From Streptomyces abyssomicinicus (GTDB lineage: Bacteria; Actinomycetota; Actinomycetes; Streptomycetales; Streptomycetaceae), in contig NZ_BBZI01000013.1 of assembly GCF_008974245.1 (NCBI RefSeq), positions 1 to 64,000 of the forward strand: DNA of 64,000 bases, in the 5' to 3' direction. The notes under the pieces were generated by a model that made no database searches, was not told where the DNA came from, and was given only the letters and a program-made list of their open reading frames with translations. Shown here one piece after another: positions 54,935-63,268 of this stretch (position 1 is the first letter of the stretch; the number at the start of each line of letters is the position of its first letter). Both the position numbers and the translations under genes were made by a program.

Positions 54935-56251
54935 ATGCGCGCCATTCGAACCGCCCGCCGTAGGGCAGTGGTTCTCGCAACGGTCGCGGCGCTCGGCGCC
55001 GGACTGCTGGCCGGCTGCGCCGACGACGGCAAGGACGAGGAGTCCGCCGGCTCGGGCGACGCCAAGGGCAAGACCACCATCACCGTTGGTCTGTTCGGCA
55101 CGTTCGGCTTCAAGGAGGCCGGGCTGTACGACGAGTACATGAAGCTGAACCCGAAGATCAACATCAAGGAAACGGTGATCGAGCGCAACGAGAACTACTA
55201 CCCGGCGCTCGTCAACCACCTGACCACCGGCAGCGGTCTCCAGGACATCCAGGGCGTCGAAGTCGGCAACATCGCCGAGATCACCTCCACCCAGGGCGAC
55301 AAGCTGGTCGACCTCTCCAAGGTCGGCAAGAAGGCCGACTTCCTCGCGTCGAAGTGGGAGCAGGGCACCACCAAGGACGGCAAGACCGTCGGTCTCGGCA
55401 CCGACGTCGGCCCGATGGCGATCTGCTACCGCAAGGACCTCTTCGAGGAGGCGGGCCTGCCCACCGACCGCGAGGAGCTCGCGAAGCTGTGGGAGGGCGA
55501 CTGGAACAAGTTCGTCGAGGTCGGCCGCGACTTCAAGAAGGGCGCCCCGAAGGGGGTCACCTTCATGGACTCCCCCGGCGGTCTGCTGAACGCGATCCTC
55601 TCCAGTGAGACCGAGAAGTTCTACAACGCCGAGGGCGAGGTCATCTACAAGACCAACCCCGCGGTGAAGGACGCCTTCGACCTCACCTCCGCCGCCTCCA
55701 AGGAGGGGCTGATCGGCAAGCAGGTCCAGTTCCAGCCCGCCTGGGACACCACCATCGCCAACGGCAAGTTCGCCGCGATGTCCTGCCCGCCGTGGATGCT
55801 CGGCTACATCAAGGGCAAGTCGAAGCCGGAGGCCGCCGGCAAGTGGGACGTCGCCAAGGCGCCGAAGTCCGGCAACTGGGGCGGTTCCTTCCTGGCCGTC
55901 CCGAAGGCGAGCAAGAACGCCGACGAGGCCGCCAAGCTGGCCGCCTGGCTGACCGCCCCCGCGCAGCAGGCGAAGCTCTTCGCGGTGCAGGGTTCCTTCC
56001 CGAGCGCGCCGTCCACCTACGAGGGCGAAGAGGTCCTCAACGCCAAGAACGACATGACGGGTGACGCGCCGATCGGCCAGATCTTCGGCGACGCCGCCAA
56101 GTCCTCCCCGGTCCAGGTCATCGGCCCGAAGGACCAGATCATCCAGCAGGGCCTGACCGACAACGGCGTCATCCTGGTCACCCAGGGCAAGTCCGCCGAG
56201 GACGCCTGGAACAACGCCGTCAAGACCATCGACAACAACCTGGAGAAGTGA
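54935..56251 (+). CDS. cebE: CebE, cello-oligosaccharide-binding lipoprotein
   Basis: A 438-residue class I solute-binding lipoprotein. A short basic N-terminus and hydrophobic stretch end in the lipobox LLAGC, so the mature protein is anchored outside the membrane. The rest is the bilobed binding fold (TVGLFGTFGFKEAGLYDEYM ... WDTTIANGKFAAMSCPPWML). CebE binds cellobiose and cellotriose and delivers them to CebFG. AGGAGG lies 7 bases before the ATG. First gene of the cebEFG operon under the CebR box. The matching ATPase, MsiK, is normally encoded elsewhere, and none is present here. Confidence 0.95.
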   Translation: MRAIRTARRRAVVLATVAALGAGLLAGCADDGKDEESAGSGDAKGKTTITVGLFGTFGFKEAGLYDEYMKLNPKINIKETVIERNENYYPALVNHLTTGSGLQDIQGVEVGNIAEITSTQGDKLVDLSKVGKKADFLASKWEQGTTKDGKTVGLGTDVGPMAICYRKDLFEEAGLPTDREELAKLWEGDWNKFVEVGRDFKKGAPKGVTFMDSPGGLLNAILSSETEKFYNAEGEVIYKTNPAVKDAFDLTSAASKEGLIGKQVQFQPAWDTTIANGKFAAMSCPPWMLGYIKGKSKPEAAGKWDVAKAPKSGNWGGSFLAVPKASKNADEAAKLAAWLTAPAQQAKLFAVQGSFPSAPSTYEGEEVLNAKNDMTGDAPIGQIFGDAAKSSPVQVIGPKDQIIQQGLTDNGVILVTQGKSAEDAWNNAVKTIDNNLEK

Positions 56252-56256
56252 CCGGT

Positions 56257-57267
56257 ATGTCTTCCCGGCACTCCGTCGCCGCGTCCCCCGTCAAGGGGGG
56301 CGCGGCCCCGGCCGGTTCACCGCCGGCCGGCCCCGCCACCGACGACGAGCGACGTCGGGCCAAGCTGTCCCGCCGCTGGCAGCGGGACCTGCGCTGGAGC
56401 CCCTACGCGTTCGTCGCGCCGTTCTTCGCCCTGTTCATCGCCTTCGGGCTGTTCCCCCTGATCTACACCGGCTGGGCGTCGCTCCACACGGTGGAGCTGA
56501 CCGCGCCCACCGACATGGAGTGGGCCGGCCTCAAGAACTACATCCGGATCTTCGACGACGAGTTCTTCTGGAACGCCGCCCGCAACACCCTGATCATCGG
56601 CATCATCTCGACGGTCCCGCAGCTCGCCATGGCGATGGGCATCGCCCACCTGCTCAACTACAAGCTGCGCGGTTCCACCTTCTGGCGCGTCACCATGCTC
56701 GCCCCGTACGCCACCTCGGTGGCCGCCGCGGCGCTGGTCTTCGTGCTGCTCTTCGGCCGCGACTACGGCATGATCAACTGGGCGCTCGGCTACGTCGGCC
56801 TGGACGCGATCGACTGGCAGAACGGCAGCTGGTCCTCCAAGCTCGCCGTCTCGACCATCGTCATCTGGCGCTGGACCGGCTACAACGCGCTGATCTACCT
56901 GGCCGCGATGCAGGCGATCCCCCATGACCTCTACGAGTCGGCGGCCCTCGACGGCGCGTCCCGGTGGCGGCAGTTCTTCCACGTGACGCTGCCCTCGCTG
57001 CGGCCGACGATCCTGTTCACCGTGGTGGTCTCCACCATCGGCGCCACTCAGATCTTCGGCGAGCCGCTCCTCTTCGACGCCAGCAAGGGCGCCTCTGGCG
57101 GCGGCACCCACCAGTTCCAGACCCTCGGGCTCTACCTGTACGAGCAGGGCTGGATCAACCAGCACCTGGGCCGCGCCTCGGCGATCGCCTGGTCGATGTT
57201 CGCCCTCCTGATCATCATCGGGCTCGCGAACTCCGTCATCTCGCGCCGGCTGCGCGCCAGTAGTTAA
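56257..57267 (+). CDS. cebF: CebF, cello-oligosaccharide ABC permease
   Basis: A 336-residue integral membrane permease with about six helices after a disordered N-terminus. The inner-loop EAA motif reads YESAALDGASRWRQFFHVTLP (about 230-250), the contact for the ATPase. I use the ATG of MSSRHSVAAS, 8 bases after GGAGAAG, not the GTG that overlaps the cebE end. It is 5 bases after cebE and 12 before cebG. Confidence 0.94.
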   Translation: MSSRHSVAASPVKGGAAPAGSPPAGPATDDERRRAKLSRRWQRDLRWSPYAFVAPFFALFIAFGLFPLIYTGWASLHTVELTAPTDMEWAGLKNYIRIFDDEFFWNAARNTLIIGIISTVPQLAMAMGIAHLLNYKLRGSTFWRVTMLAPYATSVAAAALVFVLLFGRDYGMINWALGYVGLDAIDWQNGSWSSKLAVSTIVIWRWTGYNALIYLAAMQAIPHDLYESAALDGASRWRQFFHVTLPSLRPTILFTVVVSTIGATQIFGEPLLFDASKGASGGGTHQFQTLGLYLYEQGWINQHLGRASAIAWSMFALLIIIGLANSVISRRLRASS

Positions 57268-57279
57268 GGAGACCCGGCC

Positions 57280-58200
57280 GTGACGACGACCCTGACCCCG
57301 CCGCAGCAGCCGGCGCCCGAAAAGGCACCGGACGGCAAGGCACGCAAGGCCCGCGGACCGCGTTCCGCCCGGGCCGGCGGCCAGTTCCACGCCGGGCCGC
57401 TGACCTATGTGATCCTCGGCCTGTTCACGCTGGGATCGCTCTTCCCGCTGTTCTGGACGGCGGTCGCCGCCTCGCGTGACAACGCCCGTCTCGCCGAGAC
57501 GCCGCCGCCGCTGTGGTTCGGCGCCAACCTCGGCGACAAGCTCGCGGTGGCCTGGGAGGACGCCAACCTGGGCGAGGCCTTCCTCAACACCACCTTCGTG
57601 GCGGGCACCTCGGCGATAGTGACGTGCTTCCTGTCCGCGATGGCGGGCTTCGCCTTCGCCAAGCTCCGCTTCAAGGGGCGCAACGCGCTGCTGCTGGTCG
57701 TGATCGGCACGATGATGGTGCCGCCGCAGCTCAGCGTGATCCCGCTCTACATGATGGTGGCCAAGCTCGACTGGTCCGACCAGCTCCAGGCGGTCCTGCT
57801 GCCTTCCCTGGTCAACGCGTTCGGCGTGTTCTTCATGCGCCAGTACCTGACCCAGGCACTGCCCGACGAGCTGATCGAGGCCGGCCGGGTGGACGGCGCG
57901 AGCACCTGGCGCATCATGTGGCACATCGTGTTCCCGGTGGCGCGGCCCGCCATGGCGGTGCTGGCCATGCTCAAGTTCGTGGAGACCTGGAACGACTTCC
58001 TCTGGCCGTTCCTGGTCCTCACCCAGCACGGCAGCCCGACGGTGCAGGTGGCGGTGGCCGGACTCGGCCGCGGTTACACGCCCGACCAGGCCCTCATCAT
58101 GGCCGGCGCGCTGCTCGGCACGCTGCCGCTGCTGCTCGTCTTCACGATCTTCGGCAAGCAGATCGTGGGCGGCATCATGCAGGGCGCCGTCAAGGGCTGA
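57280..58200 (+). CDS. cebG: CebG, cello-oligosaccharide ABC permease
   Basis: A 306-residue partner permease with about six helices and the EAA motif LIEAGRVDGASTWRIMWHIV (about 203-222). It pairs with CebF to form the channel. GTG start 8 bases after AAGGAG. The 113-bp gap to bglC contains that gene's own CebR box, so bglC is controlled separately as well as by read-through. Confidence 0.94.
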   Translation: MTTTLTPPQQPAPEKAPDGKARKARGPRSARAGGQFHAGPLTYVILGLFTLGSLFPLFWTAVAASRDNARLAETPPPLWFGANLGDKLAVAWEDANLGEAFLNTTFVAGTSAIVTCFLSAMAGFAFAKLRFKGRNALLLVVIGTMMVPPQLSVIPLYMMVAKLDWSDQLQAVLLPSLVNAFGVFFMRQYLTQALPDELIEAGRVDGASTWRIMWHIVFPVARPAMAVLAMLKFVETWNDFLWPFLVLTQHGSPTVQVAVAGLGRGYTPDQALIMAGALLGTLPLLLVFTIFGKQIVGGIMQGAVKG

Positions 58201-58300
58201 TCCGGCAGTGGGGCCGGCCCTCCCGCACAGCGGCCGGCCCCGCCCGGGTGGTGCCCGAACCCTTCCCCCCTCCGCTCACGGCCTCGGCCGTGACCTCTCA

Positions 58301-58314
58301 TGGGAGCGCTTCCA
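58301..58314. promoter_or_regulatory. CebR box overlapping the bglC start
   Basis: TGGGAGCGCTTCCA differs from the perfect CebR palindrome at one base. Its last base is the A of the bglC ATG, and its GGGAGCG also serves as the ribosome-binding site. Confidence 0.9.
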
Positions 58315-59843
58315 TGCCCGATTCCGCTTCGGTCTCCTTCCCCCCCAACTTCCTCTGGGGATCGGCCACGTCCTCCTACCAGATCGAGGGCGCGGTCCGT
58401 GAGGACGGCCGCACTCCCTCCATCTGGGACACGTTCAGCCATACCCCCGGCAAAACGCACAACGGCGAGCACGGCGACGTGGCGGTGGAGCACTACCACC
58501 GCTACCGCGACGACGTCGCGCTCATGGCGGACCTCGGTCTCAACACCTACCGCTTCTCCGTGGCCTGGCCCCGTGTCCAGCCCACCGGCCGCGGCCCGGC
58601 CGTCCAGAAGGGCCTGGACTTCTACCGCCGTCTCGTCGACGAGCTGCTGGACAAGGGCATCGCGCCCGCCGTCACCCTCTACCACTGGGACCTCCCCCAG
58701 GAGCTGGAGGACGCCGGCGGCTGGCCCGCCCGTGAGACGGCCCACCGGTTCGCCGAGTACGCGGCCATCGTCGGCGAGGCCCTGGGCGACCGGGTCGAGC
58801 GGTGGATCACCCTCAACGAGCCCTGGTGCAGCGCCTTCCTCGGCTACAGCTCGGGTGTCCACGCACCGGGCCGCACCGACGGCGAGCTCGCCCTGCGCGC
58901 CGCCCACACCCTCAACCTGGCCCACGGCCTGGGCACCTCGGCGCTCCGCTCGGTGATGCCGGCCCGCAACTCGGTCGCCGTGGCGCTCAACTCCCACGTG
59001 GTGCGCACCGTCTCCGACGACCCGCTCAACCTCCAGGCCGCGCAGCGCATCGACGACCTGGCCAACGGCATCTTCCACGGTCCGATGCTGCACGGCGCCT
59101 ACCCGGAGACGCTGTTCCCGGCCACCGCCTCGGTGACCGACTGGTCCTTCGTCGAGGACGGCGACCTCAAGCTGATCCACCAGCCGCTGGACGCGCTGGG
59201 CCTCAACTACTACACGCCGGCCCTGGTCGGCCACGCCGGCACGGCGCCGGAGGACGGCCCCGCCTCGGACGCGCACGGCACGGGCGACTTCTCGCCGTGG
59301 GCGGGCGCCGAGGACGTCGTCTTCCACCAGGCTCCGGGCGAGCAGACGGCCATGGGCTGGTCCGTCGACGAGACCGGCCTGTACGACCTCCTCCTGCGCT
59401 ACCACCGCGAGGCGCCGGGCCTGCCGCTCTACATCACCGAGAACGGCGCCGCCTACGACGACCAGGTCGACGAGGACGGCCAGGTGCGGGACCCGGAGCG
59501 GGTCGCCTACCTGCACGGCCACCTGTCCGCGGTGCGCCGGGCGATGGCCGACGGCGCGGACGTGCGCGGCTACTACCTGTGGTCGCTGCTGGACAACTTC
59601 GAGTGGGCCTACGGCTACTCGAAGCGGTTCGGCATGGTCCACGTCGACTACGACACGCAGAAGCGCACGCCCAAGGCGAGCGCCCTGTGGTACGCGAAGG
59701 CGGCCCGCAGCGGCACGCTGCCCGAGCCGGTGGTCGAGCCGGCGGCCGCGCCGTCGGTGGACGTCGTGGTCGCGCCGGCGGTCGACCCGGTGAGCGAGCC
59801 GGCGGCCGGGGCCGCCGCGGAGCCGGTGGCCGACGCCGGCTGA
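58314..59843 (+). CDS. bglC: Beta-glucosidase BglC (GH1)
   Basis: A 509-residue cytoplasmic GH1 enzyme that hydrolyses imported cellobiose and cellotriose to glucose. GH1 landmarks are FPPNFLWGSATSSYQIEGA at the N-terminus, the acid/base Glu in ITLNEPWCSAF, and the nucleophile Glu in YITENGAAYDD. There is no signal peptide, as expected. The last 40 residues, after the normal GH1 end at WYAKAARSG, are a Pro/Ala/Val-rich tail (PEPVVEPAAAPSVDVVVAPA and similar), unusual for the family. The ATG overlaps its CebR box. Confidence 0.95.
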   Translation: MPDSASVSFPPNFLWGSATSSYQIEGAVREDGRTPSIWDTFSHTPGKTHNGEHGDVAVEHYHRYRDDVALMADLGLNTYRFSVAWPRVQPTGRGPAVQKGLDFYRRLVDELLDKGIAPAVTLYHWDLPQELEDAGGWPARETAHRFAEYAAIVGEALGDRVERWITLNEPWCSAFLGYSSGVHAPGRTDGELALRAAHTLNLAHGLGTSALRSVMPARNSVAVALNSHVVRTVSDDPLNLQAAQRIDDLANGIFHGPMLHGAYPETLFPATASVTDWSFVEDGDLKLIHQPLDALGLNYYTPALVGHAGTAPEDGPASDAHGTGDFSPWAGAEDVVFHQAPGEQTAMGWSVDETGLYDLLLRYHREAPGLPLYITENGAAYDDQVDEDGQVRDPERVAYLHGHLSAVRRAMADGADVRGYYLWSLLDNFEWAYGYSKRFGMVHVDYDTQKRTPKASALWYAKAARSGTLPEPVVEPAAAPSVDVVVAPAVDPVSEPAAGAAAEPVADAG

Positions 59844-59878
59844 CACGGTCCGGCGTGGCGATCACGCCTGACCGGACA

Positions 59879-59910
59879 GGGCGGCCCGCGCGAGGGGACG
59901 GGCCGCCCTC
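59879..59910 (+). terminator. bglC terminator
   Basis: AGGGCGGCCCG (59879-59889) pairs with CGGGCCGCCCT (59900-59910), a perfect 11-bp stem, 36 bases past the bglC stop. Confidence 0.8.
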
Positions 59911-60072
59911 ACGGACGTGCGGTCCGGATCTCCTCCGGGCCCTCCCCGCCACCGGCGGAGGCGAGGGCCGCGCGGGTGGGAACCCGCCTCCGGTGGCGCT
60001 TGAGGCCGCCGGAGGCGGGTTCTCGCGTTTCCCGGCGCCTGCGCGTCCCCGCGCCCCGCTTCCCCTCGTGCC

Positions 60073-60930
60073 CTACCGGAACACCGAGGCCGGCGGCGTC
60101 GGGGAGGCGACGGCGGTGGCGTCGGTGACGGGGGACGCGCCGCCGGTGAAGTCCAGCAGGGCCCGGCCGTGCTCCACCCGGGCGGTGTGCGGGTCACCCG
60201 CCGCGCGGCGGGTGAGGCCGGCCACCGGCAGCGGGGCGTCGGAGGCGACCAGCACCGCGTTGCCGAACCGCTTGCCGCGGAGCACGGCGGGCTCCGCGAT
60301 CAGCGCGAGCTCGGGGAACCGGGCGGCGGCGGTGGCGATCTGCCCGCGGAGGAACGCGAGCGGGGCGCCGTCGGCGATGTTGGCGACGTAGCACCCGCCG
60401 GGCGCCAGGGCGCGGCGCACCTCGTCCAGGAACTCGACGGAGGTGAGGTGGGCGGGGGTGCGGGTGCCGCTGAAGACGTCCGCGACGACCAGGTCGGCCC
60501 GGGCGTCCGGGGCCTTGGCCAGACCCTCCCGGGCGTCGGCGGTCCGCACGCGGACCCGGGCGGCGGGGTCCAGGGGGAGTTCGCGGCGCACCAGCTGGAC
60601 GAGGCGTCCGTCGTGTTCCACGACCTGCTGGGTGGAGCGGGGCCGGGTCGCGGCGACGTACCTGGCCAGGGTGAACGCGCCGCCGCCGAGGTGGAGCGCG
60701 GTGATCTGCCGTCCCGGCGGGGCGGCGAGGTCGATGACGTGGCCGATCCGGCGCTGGTAGCCGAAGGCGAGGTGCGTCGGGTCGTCCAGGTCCACGTGCG
60801 ACTGCGGCGCGCCGTCGATGGTGAGCGTCCACCCGCGGGGCCGCTCACGGTCCGGCACGAGTTCCGCCGTCCCCCCGTCGACCTCTTCGCTGACCCCCGC
60901 CGCCGCACCGCCCCGCGCCTTCCTGCCCAT
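60073..60930 (-). CDS. Spermidine-synthase-like methyltransferase-fold protein
   Basis: A 285-residue protein with the spermidine/spermine synthase domain. Visible are HVDLDDPTHLAFGYQRRI (the strand before the fold), the nucleotide-binding ALHLGGGAFTLARYVAA, VEHDGRLVQLVRRELPL and DLVVADVFSGTRTPAHLTSV. It lacks a membrane region. Actinomycetes carry many such proteins annotated as polyamine synthases or methyltransferases without proof. The start MGRKARGGAAAG leaves a short basic tail. A monocistronic gene convergent with bglC. Confidence 0.85.
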   Translation of the reverse strand: MGRKARGGAAAGVSEEVDGGTAELVPDRERPRGWTLTIDGAPQSHVDLDDPTHLAFGYQRRIGHVIDLAAPPGRQITALHLGGGAFTLARYVAATRPRSTQQVVEHDGRLVQLVRRELPLDPAARVRVRTADAREGLAKAPDARADLVVADVFSGTRTPAHLTSVEFLDEVRRALAPGGCYVANIADGAPLAFLRGQIATAAARFPELALIAEPAVLRGKRFGNAVLVASDAPLPVAGLTRRAAGDPHTARVEHGRALLDFTGGASPVTDATAVASPTPPASVFR

Positions 60931-61498
60931 ACGCCCATTCTCACCCGCTCCGGCCCATGCGGCTTCCACCCGGGCGACCGCGAACGGACCCGGCGTTCCC
61001 GGCGGCGGGGCCGGGTTCCGCCCACCGGGCGGGGCGGGGCGGCGGAGCAACCGGGGGAAGCCGGACGCGGGCGGCACCCGTCGGCCGCCAACCCCCGGCA
61101 GCAGGGCCGGGGCCGTGCCGCCGGCCGGAGGCGGCAACGCTTGCGGCGGCCCCGCAGCGGGGTCGGGTTCCGCCCACCGGACGGCGAACGGCCACGTCCC
61201 GAAGGGAAGCCCAGCACAAGCAACTCTCGTCGACCGGCAGCCCCGCAACGGGGCCAGAACCGGACCACAGGACGGCGGCGGCGCGGAGGGAAACCCGGCG
61301 CCATCGGCACACGTCGGCCGACGGTCCTCGCAACAGGGCCGGGGCCGGCCCGCCACCACGCGGCGGCGGCGCGGAGGGGAGTTCGGTGCGGGCGGCGCTC
61401 GTCGGCCGGCGGGGCCGGGGCAGCGCCGGCAGGGGTGGTGGCGCGCGCAGGGGCCGGAGGCCGGGGCCGGGGAGGGGCGGCCGGGGAGGAGCCGGAGG
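60931..61498. other. Repeat-rich GC region without a gene
   Basis: About 570 bases of decayed repetitive sequence. Blocks such as GGCGGCGGCGCGGAGGG (about 61274-61290 and 61362-61378), CAACAGGGCCGGGGCCGG, CTCGTCGGCCGG and TCGGGTTCCGCCCACCGG recur in the same order several times at roughly 90-130 base intervals. All three forward frames are open for long distances, which shows base composition, not coding. Confidence 0.65.
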
Positions 61499-61828
61499 CT
61501 ATTCGCAGCTGTCCGCCGCGGCGATGAGCCGGGCGGCTTCCCTCAGGGCACGGCGCAGCACCGCGGGATCGGTGGCGAGCCCCTCCCGCGCCGGCGGAAG
61601 CAGCCAGTCCGTGCCCTCGACCCGGTGGACGCACCGGCTGCCGGGAACGTTCCACGCCTCCGCCGTGCCGGTCGGCACTACGAACCCCAGGGTCTCCCCC
61701 CGGTCGTCGTGCAGCACCGGTCCCACCGCTTCGAAGTGGTGGCGGCGCAGGATGTCCACCGCCTCGAGCCCCTGCCGCGTGGGCACGGTCACCACGTCAC
61801 CCCGCACCGTCAGTCGGCTGTTCTGCAT
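61499..61828 (-). CDS. Conserved hypothetical protein, 109 aa
   Basis: A 109-residue soluble protein with no function I can assign. It shows VVTVPTRQGLEAVDILRR, VGPVLHDDRGETLGFVVPTG, and CVHRVEGTDWLLPP, a mixed alpha/beta pattern that could bind a nucleic acid or nucleotide. Similar small proteins in Streptomyces are described as DNA primase/polymerase N-terminal-like, but I would not rely on that. CTGGAGG precedes the ATG at good distance, so it is very likely real. Confidence 0.75.
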   Translation of the reverse strand: MQNSRLTVRGDVVTVPTRQGLEAVDILRRHHFEAVGPVLHDDRGETLGFVVPTGTAEAWNVPGSRCVHRVEGTDWLLPPAREGLATDPAVLRRALREAARLIAAADSCE

Positions 61829-62041
61829 TCGCGGCCTCCAGGGACCTCAATCGCTCAAGAACCGGCAGTCACCCATGTGGGGATTCAACGTCAGTGAACC
61901 CCCGGGGGACACGGAGCGACGCCCGATCCCGCCAATCCGCTCCCCTTCGCCACCCCTCGCAATCCGGCCGCCCGCCCCGGAAGGCGTCCCGCGTCCCACG
62001 CGCCCCCCGCGTTGTCGGTGGCAGATGCCAGACTTCCACGG

Positions 62042-63268
62042 GTGAGCGAATACCTGAGCGGCCCGCGCCCCGGTCGGGGCGGTCCGGGCCCCGAGCCGAA
62101 CCAGTCGGCCGGCCCGGCCGGGACCCTGGGCGCGGTCCACGGCGACGGCCCCGAGGGCGCCCCCGCGCTGCGGCAGCGGCTGGCCGAGCTGCGCGGCCCG
62201 GGCGTGTCCGCCAAGCCGCTGGACGCCCGCGCCCTGGCGGCGCTGGCCGCCAACCCGGGGTGCGAGCGCCGCGCGCTGCTGGACGGCGCCGGCGTGGACA
62301 AGACCGCGCTGGCGAGCGCGCTGGGCGCCCCCGCGCCGTTCGGCCAGTCCCAGTTCGCGTTCACCCGTGGGCACGCCTTCGAGGCCCGGGTGAAGGGCGA
62401 CGGCGGCGCGGAGCTGCTCCGGCTGGTGCGTGAGCGGCTGGACCCGTCCGCCCCGGAGCCGCCGCCCGGCGGCGCCCGCGTCCCGGATCTGGCGGCGACC
62501 GGCCCGCAGGGCCGCACCGGCCGCACCGCGCTCGCGCTGCGCGAGGCCGCCGCCGCGGCCGCCGAGGACGGCGCGTGGACGCTCCTGGACCACCCCATGC
62601 TCGCCCTCGAGGTGGCCGGCACCCCCGCCTTCCTGGAGCCGGACGCGGTGGTGGTCCACCCGGACGGCACCTGGACGGTCGTGGAGATCAAGTCGTTCCC
62701 GATGCTCGACGGGTCCGCCGACGCCGCGAAGGTGGGCGCGGCGGCCCGCCAGGCGGCGGTGTACGTGCTGGCGCTGGAGGACGTGGCGGCGCGCCTCGAG
62801 CCGTCGCCGCAGGTGCGGCACCGGATCCTGCTGGTCTGTCCGAAGGACTTCTCCAACCTGCCGACCGCCTCCGCGGTCGACGTCCGCAAGCAGCGCGCGG
62901 TGACGTCGCGGCAGCTGGGCCGGCTGACCCGGGTGGAGGAGATCGCGGCGGACCTCGCCCCGGGCGCCTGCTTCTCCCCGGAGCTGCCGGCCGAGCGGCT
63001 GGCCGAGACGGTCGAGTCGGTGCGCGCGGTGTACACCCCGGAGTGCCTGGCCACCTGCGAGCTGGCCTTCCACTGCCGGTCCCGGGCGCGTGAGGACGGC
63101 GCGGTGACGGTGCTGGGCCGGTCGGCGCGGGCCGAGCTCGGCGAGCTGTCGGGCGTGGACGCGGTGCTGGCGGCGGCCCACGGCGAGGCGGGCGACGCCG
63201 CCGACCCGGCGGTGGCCGCGCTGCGGCGGGCCGCCCGGCTGCGGGAGGAGGCGCTGGCATGTCGCTGA
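62042..63268 (+). CDS. RecB/Cas4-type PD-(D/E)XK nuclease with putative Fe-S cysteines
   Basis: A 408-residue protein with a complete RecB-family nuclease motif set. In order: Cys74 in NPGCERRALLDG; motif I His111 in TRGHAFEARV; Asp201 in FLEPDAVVV; Glu215 and Lys217 in VVEIKSF; the QxxxY motif (Gln237-Tyr241); and a C-terminal Cys335-x3-Cys339-x5-Cys345 in PECLATCELAFHC. Four cysteines flanking a RecB nuclease is the plan of AddB and Cas4, where they hold a 4Fe-4S cluster. The N-terminal 60 residues are disordered. I use the GTG of VSEYLSGPRPG; no clear ribosome-binding site. It overlaps the following gene by 10 bases, so the two are coupled. No cas genes or repeats are nearby. Confidence 0.85.
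   Translation: MSEYLSGPRPGRGGPGPEPNQSAGPAGTLGAVHGDGPEGAPALRQRLAELRGPGVSAKPLDARALAALAANPGCERRALLDGAGVDKTALASALGAPAPFGQSQFAFTRGHAFEARVKGDGGAELLRLVRERLDPSAPEPPPGGARVPDLAATGPQGRTGRTALALREAAAAAAEDGAWTLLDHPMLALEVAGTPAFLEPDAVVVHPDGTWTVVEIKSFPMLDGSADAAKVGAAARQAAVYVLALEDVAARLEPSPQVRHRILLVCPKDFSNLPTASAVDVRKQRAVTSRQLGRLTRVEEIAADLAPGACFSPELPAERLAETVESVRAVYTPECLATCELAFHCRSRAREDGAVTVLGRSARAELGELSGVDAVLAAAHGEAGDAADPAVAALRRAARLREEALACR

Noticed and set aside
60957..62045. Several overlapping plus-strand frames of 350-450 codons near 61 kb
   Set aside because: They cover repeats and antisense of two real genes; none has family resemblance or a ribosome-binding site.
62042..63268. Cas4-like nuclease as a sign of a CRISPR-Cas locus
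   Set aside because: No CRISPR repeats or other cas genes in the window; the tandem arrays have no regular unique spacers.
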